A stretch of 64,000 nucleotides of DNA from assembly GCF_037040815.1 (NCBI RefSeq), contig NZ_CP146232.1, positions 1,730,501 through 1,794,500 of the forward strand, in the 5' to 3' direction. Made by a program: the position numbers and the translations under genes. Below, one piece after another: positions 34,339 to 43,399 of this stretch (within the stretch, counting starts at the first letter, position 1; every line of letters begins with the position of its first letter). The notes beneath the pieces are model-generated. The model ran no database searches. It was not told the origin of the DNA and saw only the letters and a program-made list of their open reading frames with translations. The DNA comes from Pararoseomonas sp. SCSIO 73927. GTDB taxonomy: Bacteria; Pseudomonadota; Alphaproteobacteria; Acetobacterales; Acetobacteraceae.

Positions 34339-35536
34339 GCCGCGCGACGAGGTCGCCGATCCGCCGCTCGGGCGCGGCGGCGCGCAGCGCGGCGAGGCTG
34401 GCGGCGACGAAGGGGGCGGCGAAGGAGGTTCCTGAGCGGAGCGTTCCGGCCCCCTCGCCCGGTGCCGCCGTCCAGAGCCGCACCCCCGGCGCGGCGAGGG
34501 CGATGTGCGGCCCCGCGCTGGCGCGCGGGTAGACCTGCCCCTCGTGGTCCACGGCCGTCACGGCCACCACGCCGGGATAGGCCGCGGGGTAGAGCGGCGC
34601 GGCGCGGGGCCCGGCATTCCCGGCGGCGGCGACGAGGGCGATGTCGCGGGCGCGGACGGCGGCGACGGCGCGTTCCAGCAGCGCGTTGGCCGGGCCGGAG
34701 AAGCTCATGTTGATCACCGGGACGTCGCGGCCGGCCAGGGCGTCCAGGGCGCGCGCGAGGTCGAAGGCGTCGGCCGTGTCGTCCCCCGCCGGGCCCCGGT
34801 GGAAGGACCCGGCGACGACGAGGCGCGCCCCGGGCAGCAGCCCGGGTGTCCCGCTCTCCGGCCGGCCGACGAGGAGCGCGGCCACGGCGGTGCCGTGCGT
34901 GGGGGAGGCGGGCCGGCGGTCCGGCCCCAGGACGCTCAGCTGCTCCACCGCGCTGCCCTTCAGCGCCGCGTGGTCCGCCGAGACGCCGGAATCGATCAGC
35001 CCGATCCGCGGGGCGGCCGGGCAGGTGCCGGCGGAGGGCTGCCAGCGCACCATCCGGAAGGCGTCGCACCCCGCCGCGCCGCAGGCGAAGGCGTTCTGGC
35101 GGTAGAGGTGGTTGTCGTCGAGCACCGCGCCGGGCAGCAGGTCGCGGAGCCGGCCGCGCGCCGCCGCCGGCGTCTCGCCCCCGCGCCCGCGCAGCCGGGC
35201 GACGACGCCGCCGAGGAGCGGGAAATCGGCCCGCGCCACCACCTCGAAGCCGCGGCCCGACAGCCGGTCGAGCTCGGCGCCGGCGGGGACCGAGACGACG
35301 AGCTCCGGTGCCGGCCGCGCGGGGGCCTGCCGGGCGGGAGCCCGCCTCGGGGCGGCCCGGCGCGGCCGGCGGTCATCGTCGTCGTCATCCGCCAGGGCCG
35401 CGGCGCCCATCGGCCCGAACCCGAATCCGGAACGGTCCGGCGCCGGGGCGAGGATGGCGAGGGCGAGCGCCAGGGCCACCGGGCGGAACCACCCCAGCCC
35501 TCGGCCGGGACGCGCCATTCCATGCTGCTCGCGCAT
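34247..35536 (-). CDS. Secreted S8 (subtilisin-like) serine protease
   Basis: 429 residues. A signal peptide (WFRPVALALALAILAPAP...) and an Asp6 stretch with a Pro/Arg/Ala-rich segment lead to a propeptide-like region (VVARADFPLLGGVVARLRG), then the peptidase domain: Asp182 in IGLIDSGV, His214 in SPTHGTAVAA, Asn in AAAGNAGP and Ser371 in SGTSFAAPF. All catalytic residues are intact. The start at 35536 has GAGGAG six bases ahead. It is divergent from an ECF sigma gene (122-base gap), an arrangement that suggests a shared envelope-stress circuit (inference). Confidence 0.93.
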   Translation of the reverse strand: MREQHGMARPGRGLGWFRPVALALALAILAPAPDRSGFGFGPMGAAALADDDDDDRRPRRAAPRRAPARQAPARPAPELVVSVPAGAELDRLSGRGFEVVARADFPLLGGVVARLRGRGGETPAAARGRLRDLLPGAVLDDNHLYRQNAFACGAAGCDAFRMVRWQPSAGTCPAAPRIGLIDSGVSADHAALKGSAVEQLSVLGPDRRPASPTHGTAVAALLVGRPESGTPGLLPGARLVVAGSFHRGPAGDDTADAFDLARALDALAGRDVPVINMSFSGPANALLERAVAAVRARDIALVAAAGNAGPRAAPLYPAAYPGVVAVTAVDHEGQVYPRASAGPHIALAAPGVRLWTAAPGEGAGTLRSGTSFAAPFVAASLAALRAAAPERRIGDLVARLTGGAEDRGAPGRDPVYGWGILRALDCSAL

Positions 35537-35657
35537 CGGGGCTCCTCGCTCGTCGAGCCCCGCGGAACGTCGCGATGGCGGATTGATGCCGCGGCGCGGG
35601 AATAAACATGTGTCCGCGCCGTTAGGGTGACATGGGACAGGACAGCCGGGCAGGGAA

Positions 35658-36236
35658 GTGGTGGAGAGCAGCGCCGGGGGACTCCACCATGAGGAACTCC
35701 ATCGGGGGGAACTCAGCCGGGGAATGGTGGCCATGCTGCCCCGGCTGCGGGCCTTCGCGCGCTCGCTCGCCGGCACCCGCGACGCCGCCGACGAGCTCGT
35801 GCAGGCCACCTGCGAGCGCGCCCTGCGCGCCGCCTCCCGGTTCGAGCCGGGGACGCGGCTGGACAGCTGGCTGTTCCGCATCATGCGGAACCGCTGGATC
35901 GACGAGCACCGGGCCCGGCGCCCCCACGCTTCGCTCGACGACCCCTGCCTTGCCCCGGCGCTCGAGCTGGAGAGCGCGCGGCACGAGGAGCCGGACGAGC
36001 GGCTCCGCCTCGGGGAGGTGCGCGCAGCGCTGGGGCGCCTGCCGGAGGCGCAGCGCTCCGTCCTCGTCCTCGTCTGCGTGCAGGGGCTCAGCTACCGGGA
36101 GGCCGCGGCCGTGCTGGACGTGCCGGTCGGCACCGTCATGAGCCGCCTGGCGCGCGCCCGCGCTGCGGTGTCCGCGGCCCTGGGTGAAAACAAGGGCGGG
36201 GGTGAGGATCGTGGCCGGGAGGGAGGAGATGGCTGA
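35658..36236 (+). CDS. ECF-family RNA polymerase sigma factor
   Basis: 192 residues with sigma region 2 (LPRLRAFARSLAGTRDAADELVQATCERALR, RLDSWLFRIMRNRWIDEHR) and region 4 (LPEAQRSVLVLVCVQGLSYREAAAVLDVPVGTVMSRLARAR). The start is uncertain: GTGs at 35658 and 35661 or the ATG at 35724 are possible, the last giving a protein that begins close to region 2. It overlaps the anti-sigma gene by eight bases. Confidence 0.92.
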   Translation: MVESSAGGLHHEELHRGELSRGMVAMLPRLRAFARSLAGTRDAADELVQATCERALRAASRFEPGTRLDSWLFRIMRNRWIDEHRARRPHASLDDPCLAPALELESARHEEPDERLRLGEVRAALGRLPEAQRSVLVLVCVQGLSYREAAAVLDVPVGTVMSRLARARAAVSAALGENKGGGEDRGREGGDG

Positions 36237-36939
36237 GCCGGCCTTCTCGGACGAGGAGCTGATGGCCTTCGCCGATGGCGAGCTCGACGGCGCCCGCACG
36301 GCCGCGATCGGGGCCGCCGCCGGCGCCGATCCCGCCCTGGCCGCCCGCATCGAGGCCCACCGCACATCCCGCGAGGCCGTCCGGAGAGCCTTTGCCGGCG
36401 TGCTGGAGGCGACGCCCCCACCGGGGCTGGTGCGCGCCCTGGAGGTACCCCCCTCCGCGGCCGTCCTGCCCTTCCCCGCGCGGGGGCGGTCGGGCAGGTT
36501 CGCGGTCACCGCGCTCGCCGCCTCGGTGGCCGGGCTGGCCCTGGTCGGCGGCTACCTCTCCGGCCAGCGAGCCACGCCCTCGGCCGGCCTGCTGGCGGCC
36601 GGGCCGGCCCTCGTCGCGGCGCTGCGGGAGCTGCCCTCGGGCGAGGCCGCCGGCGATGTGCGGGTGACGGCGAGCTACGCCGTGCCGGACGGCGCCTGCC
36701 GCAGTTTCGAGCTCTCCCCCGAGCCCTCCTCGGGAATCGGCACGCGCGGCCTGGCCTGCAACCGGGGGGCCGGCTGGAGGGTCGAGCTCGCCGTCGCGCA
36801 TTCCGGCGGGATCTCGCTGGCGAATGACCGGGCCGGCGCGGCGGTGGACGCCGTGCTGGACGCCCTCGGCGCCGGGCCCGCCATGTCGGCGGAGCAGGAG
36901 GCCGCGCTGCGGGCGCGGGGATGGGCCACCTCTCCCTGA
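36229..36939 (+). CDS. Membrane anti-sigma factor
   Basis: 236 residues: a cytosolic N-terminal domain (FSDEELMAFADGELDGARTAAI) typical of anti-sigma factors for ECF sigmas, one membrane helix (FAVTALAASVAGLALVGGYLSG) and a periplasmic domain with two cysteines. No clear HxxxCxxC zinc motif is seen, so it is not a standard ZAS. The start at 36229 follows GGGAGG and overlaps the sigma gene. It would hold the sigma factor at the membrane until a periplasmic signal, perhaps involving the divergent protease, releases it (inference). Confidence 0.9.
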   Translation: MAEPAFSDEELMAFADGELDGARTAAIGAAAGADPALAARIEAHRTSREAVRRAFAGVLEATPPPGLVRALEVPPSAAVLPFPARGRSGRFAVTALAASVAGLALVGGYLSGQRATPSAGLLAAGPALVAALRELPSGEAAGDVRVTASYAVPDGACRSFELSPEPSSGIGTRGLACNRGAGWRVELAVAHSGGISLANDRAGAAVDAVLDALGAGPAMSAEQEAALRARGWATSP

Positions 36940-36976
36940 CCGGCGCGCTCCGCCCCCAGCCCGGGCGGGAAGCGCC

Positions 36977-37603
36977 TCAGGCTCCCGTGTCGCCCTTACG
37001 GCGCGTCCAGCGGTGCCGCGTGCGCCACAGGTGCCACGCGTAGACCAGGATGCAGGCGGCGATCACGGCCAGGCCCAGCGGCTCCATCCAGTGCCCGATC
37101 GCCTCCCACTGGCCCTGCAGCCACCACCCGGCGGCCATGAGGAAGCCCGTCCACAGGGCGGTGCCGAGGACCGTCGCGGGGTAGAAGATCCACCGGCGCA
37201 TCCGGGCGATCCCGGCGGGCACGGAGATGAGGGTGCGCGGCCCCGGCAGGAACCGGCAGATGAAGACGGCCGGCGCGCCCCAGCGCAGCAGCGCGCCGCT
37301 GGCCGCGCGGATGTCCTCTCCCACAATGCCGACATAGCGGCCGTAGCGGTCGGCCAGGCGCTCGATCCGTTCCTGCCCGACGGCGCGCGCCGCCTCGTAC
37401 CAGAAGGCGTTGCCGAGGACCGCGCCGGTGGTGCCGGCCAGGAAGACCGCCAGCGGGTCCAACTGCCCCTGCGCCGCGGCGAAGCCCGCCACGGGCATGA
37501 TCGCCTCCGACGGGATGGGCGGGAAGATGTTCTCCGCCAGCATCAGCAGGAAGATGCCGAAGGTTCCGGTGGCCGCCATGATGTCGGCAATGGTCTGGAG
37601 CAT
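36977..37603 (-). CDS. DedA family membrane protein
   Basis: 208-residue DedA/SNARE-associated-domain protein with four or more hydrophobic segments. Family motifs are FPPIPSEAIMPVAGF, GTTGAVLGNAFWYEAARAVG (the G-x-x-x-G-x-x-x-x-Y/W-x-x-G-type motif) and RFLPGPRTLISVPAGIARM. DedA proteins are linked to lipid-carrier recycling and envelope homeostasis. It starts two bases after the stop of the glycosyltransferase gene, so the two form one unit. Confidence 0.93.
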   Translation of the reverse strand: MLQTIADIMAATGTFGIFLLMLAENIFPPIPSEAIMPVAGFAAAQGQLDPLAVFLAGTTGAVLGNAFWYEAARAVGQERIERLADRYGRYVGIVGEDIRAASGALLRWGAPAVFICRFLPGPRTLISVPAGIARMRRWIFYPATVLGTALWTGFLMAAGWWLQGQWEAIGHWMEPLGLAVIAACILVYAWHLWRTRHRWTRRKGDTGA

Positions 37604-37605
37604 GT

Positions 37606-39285
37606 TCAGCTCGCCCTGAAGAGTGTGATGGCGACGCGGCGGCCGCGCACGTAGTTGAAGCCCTCGACCCGGCCCACGGCGCGGGGGCGCAGGCCGATGG
37701 CGGCGGCCCCGGCCTCGAAGCGCGGCGCCTCCCGGCCCTCCACGGCCACCACCCGGTCCGGGGCGGCGGCGAGGAAGCGGGCGGCGGCCGCACCGTCGCC
37801 CAGCAGGTGGGTGGCGGTGCCGGCGGAGAAGACGAGGGAGGGCTCGTGATAGCCGGCGATGCCGAAGCGGTCGGCCGGCACGCCCTCGGCCGCCACCAGC
37901 GCGGCGACGCGGGGCGAGACCCAGGGAGCGGTGAGGTGCGGCAGCACCCCGCCGAGCAGGGCCCAGTAGAGCGGCACGGCGAGGACCGCGCCGGAGAGCC
38001 CGGCCCGCGCCCATTCCCCGGCGCGCGCGGCGCGGGTGACGGCCAGGAGCAGCCCTGCCGCCAGGGGCACGGCGAGCAGGCCGGGAAGGGAGACGCGCCC
38101 ATCCGCCAGGACCGGCAGCGCCACCGCGCCGATCGCCAGCCCGGCCGCCGTGCCGTAGAGCGCCGCCCAGCCCAGCCAGGCCAGCGGGCGGGGCGCCGGC
38201 CGCCGCAGCGGGTCGCAGGCCCAGGCGGCGCCGAGCAGGAGCAGGGCGGGGAAGGCGGGCAGGACGTAGTGCGGCAGCTTCGTCGCCACCGCCTCGAACA
38301 GCAGCCAGGTCGGCGCCGCCCAGGCCAGGAGGAAGCGCGTGCCCGGCCGCATCCGCGCGGCCCAGGCCGCCGGCATGGCCCGCAGCACCAGGAACGCGCC
38401 GGGAAAGGCCGCGATCCCGAAGGTGAGGAGGTAGTAGCCCGGCGGCCCCCAGTGCGCCTCCTCGCCGGAGCCCACCTTGTTCAGCATGTCGTCGCCGAGC
38501 GCCTGCTGGAAGAAGCGGCCCTCCGTCGCGATGCCGATGGCCACCAGCCAGGGCAGGGCGCAGGCGATCATCAGCGGGATGCCCCAATGCGCCCGCAGCG
38601 CGCGCAGCCAGGGCGCGCCGGTCCGCCAGCCGCGATCGGCGGCGAAGAGGGTCAGCCCCGCGAAAAGGGGCACCATGGGCGCGATCGGCCCCTTCAGCAG
38701 CACCCCCGCCCCCAGCGCCAGCCAGAAGCCCAGCGCGGCCCGCGCCGTGAAGGTGTTGGGGGAGAGGTAGGCCCGCCCCATCAGCCCCATGGCCGCGACG
38801 ATGCTTGCCAGCAGCGCCGCGTCCGTCTTCGCGATGTGGGTCTCCACCACCAGCAGCAGGGTGGCCGAGAGCAGCGACGCGGCCAGGAAGGCCGGCCGCC
38901 GCCCCACCAGCGCCCGCCCGAGCGAGAAGGTGCCGAGCACCGCGAGCCATGCCCCGATGGCGGAAGCCAGCCGGTAGCTGCCGATCCAGCCCCGAGCCGG
39001 CAGCCCGGCTGCCTCCATCGCGTGCACGATGCCGGCCTGCGCCCAGTGAATGCCGACGGGCTTCTTGTTCCGCTCCACCTCGCCGTTGCGGATGCGCACG
39101 TAGTCGCCGCTCTCGACCATCTGTCGGCTGGCCTGGGCGAATCGGGCCTCGTCCCGGTCCCCCGGCGGCAGGGAGAAGAGCCCCGGCGCCCACATCAGCA
39201 GGCAGAGTAGCGAGAGCAGCAGCCGCGGCCGACGCACCTCCGGCAGTCGGTCCAGCGCGCCGGTCAGCGAGGGGGCAGGGGCCAT
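37606..39285 (-). CDS. ArnT/PMT-like membrane glycosyltransferase
   Basis: 559-residue integral membrane enzyme of the lipid-linked-sugar transferase group (GT39/GT83-like). The first periplasmic loop carries PPGDRDEARFAQASRQMVESGDYV, the acidic catalytic/metal region, followed by NGEVERNKKPVGIHW and 11 or more hydrophobic helices; LLKGPIAPMVP and TKLPHYVLPAFPALLLL are further markers. It would transfer a sugar from an undecaprenyl- or dolichyl-type carrier to lipid A or protein. The coupled DedA gene fits a carrier-recycling role. Acceptor unknown. Confidence 0.9.
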   Translation of the reverse strand: MAPAPSLTGALDRLPEVRRPRLLLSLLCLLMWAPGLFSLPPGDRDEARFAQASRQMVESGDYVRIRNGEVERNKKPVGIHWAQAGIVHAMEAAGLPARGWIGSYRLASAIGAWLAVLGTFSLGRALVGRRPAFLAASLLSATLLLVVETHIAKTDAALLASIVAAMGLMGRAYLSPNTFTARAALGFWLALGAGVLLKGPIAPMVPLFAGLTLFAADRGWRTGAPWLRALRAHWGIPLMIACALPWLVAIGIATEGRFFQQALGDDMLNKVGSGEEAHWGPPGYYLLTFGIAAFPGAFLVLRAMPAAWAARMRPGTRFLLAWAAPTWLLFEAVATKLPHYVLPAFPALLLLGAAWACDPLRRPAPRPLAWLGWAALYGTAAGLAIGAVALPVLADGRVSLPGLLAVPLAAGLLLAVTRAARAGEWARAGLSGAVLAVPLYWALLGGVLPHLTAPWVSPRVAALVAAEGVPADRFGIAGYHEPSLVFSAGTATHLLGDGAAAARFLAAAPDRVVAVEGREAPRFEAGAAAIGLRPRAVGRVEGFNYVRGRRVAITLFRAS

Positions 39286-39417
39286 GGCCCGGCGCCTTAA
39301 AGGGGGTGCCCCCCGGAGTCGAGGCTCATTCCCCGGGATGCCCCGTCCTTCGGGAAGCTTGGCCCCGAACGACCGGACCCCTGGCGCGTTCACCCCTTCC
39401 AAGGAGAGGGAGCGCCC

Positions 39418-39636
39418 ATGTCCGACACCCCCGAGATCACGCCGCCCAACCCGTCCCCCGCCCCCGGCCCTGCGCCAGGGCCGGAGAACCCGGTGCCGGG
39501 CCCCATCTCCCCGCCCCCGCCGCCCACGCCGGAAATCCCGGGCAGCGACCCCATTGGCCCCGACAACGACCCGATCGGGCCGGACATCCCGCCCATCGGG
39601 CCCGGGCCGGGCGGCATGCCGCCGGCGGTGATGTAG
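39418..39636 (+). CDS. Proline-rich small protein
   Basis: 72 residues, about 40 per cent Pro and rich in Gly, Glu and Asp, with two DPIGPD repeats (residues about 43-56) and a Pro tract. There is no signal peptide or membrane segment. It is likely translated because AAGGAG lies 10 bases before the ATG. Similar short Pro/Asp-rich proteins occur in many proteobacteria without known function. It could be a disordered scaffold or surface peptide; I cannot assign a role. Confidence 0.6.
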   Translation: MSDTPEITPPNPSPAPGPAPGPENPVPGPISPPPPPTPEIPGSDPIGPDNDPIGPDIPPIGPGPGGMPPAVM

Positions 39637-39693
39637 GGGCGGGCACGGAGCGGCCGCCCTCCGGGCCGGGCGCCGCGCGCCCGGCCGTGCGGC

Positions 39694-40029
39694 CTAGCGG
39701 GTAAAGTTGAAGTCCGTGATGCCGCAGGTGTTCACCTGCCGCCGCTCCTGCGCCGCGCCGTTGGCATAGACCACCCGGATGTCGTTCATGCACTGCCCCG
39801 CGGGCAGGACGACGCTGAAGCTCTGCCCGGACGGCAAGGTGTTGTTGCCCAGCAGGTCCCGGCCCCAGTCCGCCCGCGCGGAGGAGGAGACGTAGACCTC
39901 GTTGATCGTCTGCCCCGTCCGGTTGTTGAGCCGAAAGTCTGGGTTATTGCTCTGGGCAAAAGCACCGCCGACGACGAGAGGCGAGAGGGCGCCGGACAGG
40001 GCGGCCGCCATCAGGGTGCGACGGATCAT
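39694..40029 (-). CDS. Small secreted protein of unknown function (two cysteines)
   Basis: 111 residues with a signal peptide (IRRTLMAAALSGALSPLVVGGAFA) and a mature part of about 87 residues with NNRTGQTINEVYVSSSARADWGRDLLG, a Cys in AGQCMNDIRVVYANG and another in VNTCGITDFN, probably a disulfide. The pattern N-x-T-G-x-T-I-x-x-V-Y-V-S with W-G-x-D-L-L-G is that of a recurring family of exported alphaproteobacterial proteins. A GGAGGAA ribosome site precedes the ATG. Function unknown. Confidence 0.8.
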   Translation of the reverse strand: MIRRTLMAAALSGALSPLVVGGAFAQSNNPDFRLNNRTGQTINEVYVSSSARADWGRDLLGNNTLPSGQSFSVVLPAGQCMNDIRVVYANGAAQERRQVNTCGITDFNFTR

Positions 40030-40173
40030 GGTTCCTCCTTGTGCCCCGACGACTCGGAACGGTCCGCGACATTGCTTCCGTATCGGTTGGGCAAAAATCT
40101 CGCACCGTCAATCAGGCTGCCCCTGAGGGCCGGGTGCATGACGCCTGTCCGAGCCGGGATGGGCCGTCCGTGG

Positions 40174-40409
40174 CCAGGGAGAGGAAGAAGGAATTCTTCC
40201 TCTCCCCGGACCCCTCACCATCATCTTCTTCTAGTAGGTGGTTTTACCCTGCTGACGGTGCGCCTCGGGTCGATGACCCGAGGCGACTGCCAGGGCAGTA
40301 GGAGGCCCGTCAGGCAGAGACCCCGTGTCAGGACGGCGCGGCGGTAGCCAGAAGGGGGTCTAGGGGCCTCAGGCCCTTGGCGGGGGTTCCAGGGGGCGGC
40401 GCCCCCTGG
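40174..40409 (+). repeat. Mosaic intergenic repeat, copy E (full-length)
   Basis: Takes up most of the 386-base gap between the secreted-protein gene and hisA. P1 (40174-40208, with GGAATTCTTCC) is followed by CACCATCATCTTCTTCTAG, perfect P2 (CGCCTCGGGTC, loop GAT, complement), and P3 ending in CCAGGGGGC (40389-40397) paired with GCCCCCTGG (40401-40409), six bases from the hisA stop. By eye it is almost identical to copies C (inverted) and F (direct). It marks the hisA side of the his-operon interruption. Confidence 0.9.
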
Positions 40410-40415
40410 CCGGCA

Positions 40416-41132
40416 TCAGGAAGCGCCCAACGCCTCGTCGGCCGTCAGCCGTCCGTCGTAGAGGGCCCGCCCGATGATGACCCCGGCGATCCGCCCGGTG
40501 GCGCGCAGTGCGTCCAGGTCGGCGCGCCCGGCGACGCCGCCGCTGGCGATGACGGGGGTGGAGAGGCGTTCCGCCAGGGCGGCGGTGGCGGCCACGTTCA
40601 CGCCGCCGAGCATGCCGTCGCGGTCGATGTCGGTGTGGATGATGGCGGCGGCACCCGCGTCCTCCAGCTTCAGGGCGAGGTCGAGGGCGGTGAGGTGGCC
40701 GGTCTCCGCCCAGCCCTCGGTCGCCACGCGGCCGTCGCGGGCGTCGATGCCGATGGCGACGCGTCCCGGGAAGTCGCGGCAGGCCCTGCGCGCGAAGTCC
40801 GGGTTTTTGGCGGCGGCGGAGCCGAGGATGACGCGGCTGATGCCGGCGGAAAGCCAGGACTCGATGGTGGCGCTGTCGCGGATGCCGCCGCCGAGCTGCA
40901 CGGGGCGCGTCGTCGCGGCCAGGATGGCGCGCACGGCCTTCGCGTTGGCGGGGCGGCCGGCGAAGGCGCCGTCCAGGTCCACCACGTGCAGCCAGGGGAA
41001 ACCCGCCGCGTCGAAGGCGGCGGCCTGGGTGGCGGGGTCGCCGTAGATCGTGGCCTGGTCCATGTCGCCGCGCTTCAGGCGCACGACCTGCCCGCCCTTC
41101 AGGTCGATGGCGGGGTAGGGGATGAAGTCCAT
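40416..41132 (-). CDS. hisA: ProFAR isomerase (phosphoribosylformimino-5-aminoimidazole carboxamide ribotide isomerase)
   Basis: Beta-alpha barrel isomerase of histidine synthesis, 238 residues. Catalytic aspartates lie in [15 protein letters not shown] and [12 protein letters not shown], and phosphate loops in VQLGGGIRD and VIASGGVA. Its start shares one base with the stop of the upstream GNAT gene. It is the last gene of this his cluster; hisF, which normally follows, is about 36.5 kb away in the same orientation. Confidence 0.97.
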   Translation of the reverse strand: MDFIPYPAIDLKGGQVVRLKRGDMDQATIYGDPATQAAAFDAAGFPWLHVVDLDGAFAGRPANAKAVRAILAATTRPVQLGGGIRDSATIESWLSAGISRVILGSAAAKNPDFARRACRDFPGRVAIGIDARDGRVATEGWAETGHLTALDLALKLEDAGAAAIIHTDIDRDGMLGGVNVAATAALAERLSTPVIASGGVAGRADLDALRATGRIAGVIIGRALYDGRLTADEALGAS

Positions 41133-41707
41133 CACGGGTCCTGGGGGAAGAGCGTCTCGGTCGGGCGGCCCCGGGCCGGGTCCAGCAGCTTGTAGTAGTG
41201 GTGGCCGGCGACCGTGCGCCCGTCGATGCGGGCGTAGGCGGGGTGGGTGCCCCAGCGGATGTAGCCGTGCCGCTCGAAGAGGCCGATCGCGACCGCCTGC
41301 GTCTCCCGCACGTCGAGGTTCAGCACGCGGTGGCCGAGGGCTGCGGCCCGTTCCTCCACGCGCCGCACCAGCATGCCGGCCAGGCCGTGGCCGCGGGCGT
41401 AGGGGGCGATGTAGGCGTGGGTGAGCTGCGCGGCCCAGGCCTGGGCCTCGTTGTTGCGGGCGGGGCGGACGAGCTGGGCGGAGCCGACGGGGTGGCCGTC
41501 CAGACGCGCCACGAACAGCTCCCGTTCGGGCACCAGCAGCACGCCGCGGAAGTGGCGGGCCAGGGCCTCCCGCCCCTGGGGCGCGGTCCAGCCGAAGCCG
41601 CCGCCCTCGATGATGGCGGCGTCCGTCGCCTCGCAGAGGTCGGCGGTGTCGGCCTCGTCCAGCGCGGTCACGCGCTCGACGGAGAGGAGGTTCGTGTCCT
41701 GGCTCAT
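41132..41707 (-). CDS. GNAT family N-acetyltransferase inside the his cluster
   Basis: 191-residue acetyl-CoA-dependent transferase. Acetyl-CoA motif A is seen as [23 protein letters not shown], and motif B as [21 protein letters not shown]. It overlaps hisA by one base and hisH by four, so it is firmly embedded in the operon. It does not replace a known histidine enzyme. Its substrate is unknown. Confidence 0.9.
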   Translation of the reverse strand: MSQDTNLLSVERVTALDEADTADLCEATDAAIIEGGGFGWTAPQGREALARHFRGVLLVPERELFVARLDGHPVGSAQLVRPARNNEAQAWAAQLTHAYIAPYARGHGLAGMLVRRVEERAAALGHRVLNLDVRETQAVAIGLFERHGYIRWGTHPAYARIDGRTVAGHHYYKLLDPARGRPTETLFPQDP

Positions 41708-42354
41708 GGCGCCCAGCGCAGGAAGTTCCGGAGGATGTGCAGGCCGACGGGGCCGGACTTCTCCACGTGGAACTGGGTGCCCGCCAGGTTGTCTCGGCCC
41801 ACCACGGCCGCGACGTCGCCGCCATAGGCGGCGCTGGCGAGCAGCTCCTCCCGCCGGCCGCCGCTGAGGGCGTAGGAGTGGACGAAGTAGGCGTGCGCGC
41901 CCTCCGGCAGCCCGGCCAGGAGCGGGTGCGGGAGATGGGGCTCCAGCGCGTTCCAGCCCATCTGCGGCAGCGGCAGGGGCGCGCCGTCCGCCCCGCGCGG
42001 GTCCATGGGCGCGATCTCGCCCCGGATCCAGCCGAGGCCGGGGGTGACCCCGTGCTCCAGCCCGCGCTCCGCCATCAGCTGCATGCCCACGCAGATGCCG
42101 AGGAAGGGGCGGCCGCGCTCGATCGCGCTCTCCCGCAGCGCTTCCTCCATGCCGGGCAGGGCGGCGAGGCCGCGGGCGCAGGCGGCGAAGGCGCCCTGTC
42201 CCGGCAGCACCACGCGGTCGGCCGCCAGCACGTCCTCCGCCCGGGTGGTCACCTGCAGGTCCAGCGATACGCCCGCCTCCTGCCCCGCCCGCTCGAAGGC
42301 GCGGCGGACAGAGGCGAGATTGCCGGAGCCGGGATCGACGATGGCGAGCTTCAT
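41704..42354 (-). CDS. hisH: Imidazole glycerol phosphate synthase, glutamine amidotransferase subunit
   Basis: 216-residue class I glutaminase that supplies ammonia to HisF. The nucleophile is in [15 protein letters not shown], the oxyanion region in PGQGAFAAC, and the His in AYFVHSY. Its partner HisF is encoded about 38 kb away, so complex stoichiometry cannot rely on co-translation. It overlaps the GNAT gene by four bases. Confidence 0.96.
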   Translation of the reverse strand: MKLAIVDPGSGNLASVRRAFERAGQEAGVSLDLQVTTRAEDVLAADRVVLPGQGAFAACARGLAALPGMEEALRESAIERGRPFLGICVGMQLMAERGLEHGVTPGLGWIRGEIAPMDPRGADGAPLPLPQMGWNALEPHLPHPLLAGLPEGAHAYFVHSYALSGGRREELLASAAYGGDVAAVVGRDNLAGTQFHVEKSGPVGLHILRNFLRWAP

Positions 42355-42364
42355 GGCGCGGGCC

Positions 42365-42730
42365 TCACGCCATCATCCCCCGGGCGAGCGCCGGCCGGGC
42401 GCGGAGGGCGCGCAGCGTCGCCTCCTCCTCGTCCGCCCCGGAGACGACGCCGCCCATGGCGTAGCCGCGGCGCCGCAGCGTCCAGCGCTCCAGGTCGTAG
42501 GCGTGGAAGCCGAGGAGGAGCTGCAGCGCGATCCCGGCCGGACCCTCCCAAGGGCCCGGCAGGAAGGCGATGGCCACGGCCAGGGCGAGGTAGCCGAGCA
42601 GCACCAGCCACAGCCCGCGCCAGAGCAGCCAGAGCGCCCCGAAGAGGAGGGCCAGGACGGAGAACCCTTCCGGCACCAGCCGGGCGCGGGGCTTCTGCCC
42701 ATCCCGGGCGTGAATGGTGAAGACCCGCAT
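42365..42730 (-). CDS. DUF2628 membrane protein inside the his cluster
   Basis: 121 residues. [24 protein letters not shown] and a hydrophobic middle (LALLFGALWLLWRGLWLVLLGYLALAVAIAF, two helices) with YDLERWTLRRRGYAMGGVVSG are typical of DUF2628 proteins, which often sit in alphaproteobacterial his operons. It starts within the hisB stop (one-base overlap) and ends 10 bases before hisH. Function unknown. Confidence 0.9.
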   Translation of the reverse strand: MRVFTIHARDGQKPRARLVPEGFSVLALLFGALWLLWRGLWLVLLGYLALAVAIAFLPGPWEGPAGIALQLLLGFHAYDLERWTLRRRGYAMGGVVSGADEEEATLRALRARPALARGMMA

Positions 42731-43335
42731 CAGGCCTCTAGCATGCCCTTGGTGGACGGAACGGTGCCGGCGGCGCGCGGATCGGCCTCGACGGCCATCC
42801 GGAGCGCGCGGGCGAAGGCCTTGAACAGCCCTTCGGCGATATGGTGCGCGTTGGTGCCGGCACGCTGCGTCAGGTGGACCGTCATGGCGGCGTTCATCGC
42901 CAGCGCGCGGAAGAACTCCTCGAACAGCTCCGTGTCCATCTCCCCCACCTTGTCGCGCGGGAAGGCGGCGGACCAGGCGAGGAAGGGGCGGCCGGAGATG
43001 TCGATGGCGCATTCCGCCAGCGCCTCGTCCATCGGCACCAGGGCCCCGCCGTAGCGGCGGATGCCGCGCTTGTCGGCCAGCGCGCGGCGGATCGCCTGGC
43101 CAAGCACGATGCCCACATCCTCGGTCGTGTGGTGGAAGTCGATGTGCAGGTCGCCCTCCGCCTTCACCGAGAGGTCGCACAGGGAATGGCGGGCCAGGGC
43201 GGTCAGCATGTGGTCGAGGAAGCCGATCCCCGTCGCGACCTCGGCGCGGCCGGTGCCGTCCAGGTCCAGCGCCAGGTGGATCCGGGTCTCGCTCGTCTCG
43301 CGGCTGATCTCGGCGCGGCGGGGGGGGGCGTCCAT
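42730..43335 (-). CDS. hisB: Imidazoleglycerol-phosphate dehydratase
   Basis: Monofunctional dehydratase (no phosphatase domain), 201 residues. Manganese-binding motifs are [23 protein letters not shown] and [13 protein letters not shown], and the typical C-terminus ends in STKGML. AAGGA precedes the start at 43335. It heads the unit hisB-DUF2628-hisH-GNAT-hisA. The histidinol-phosphatase step must be encoded elsewhere. Confidence 0.97.
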   Translation of the reverse strand: MDAPPRRAEISRETSETRIHLALDLDGTGRAEVATGIGFLDHMLTALARHSLCDLSVKAEGDLHIDFHHTTEDVGIVLGQAIRRALADKRGIRRYGGALVPMDEALAECAIDISGRPFLAWSAAFPRDKVGEMDTELFEEFFRALAMNAAMTVHLTQRAGTNAHHIAEGLFKAFARALRMAVEADPRAAGTVPSTKGMLEA

Positions 43336-43399
43336 GGCGGTCCTTTAGACCCGGGCGGGGGCGGCGTCACCGTCACCGGTTGAGTGCGGGGGAGGATCG

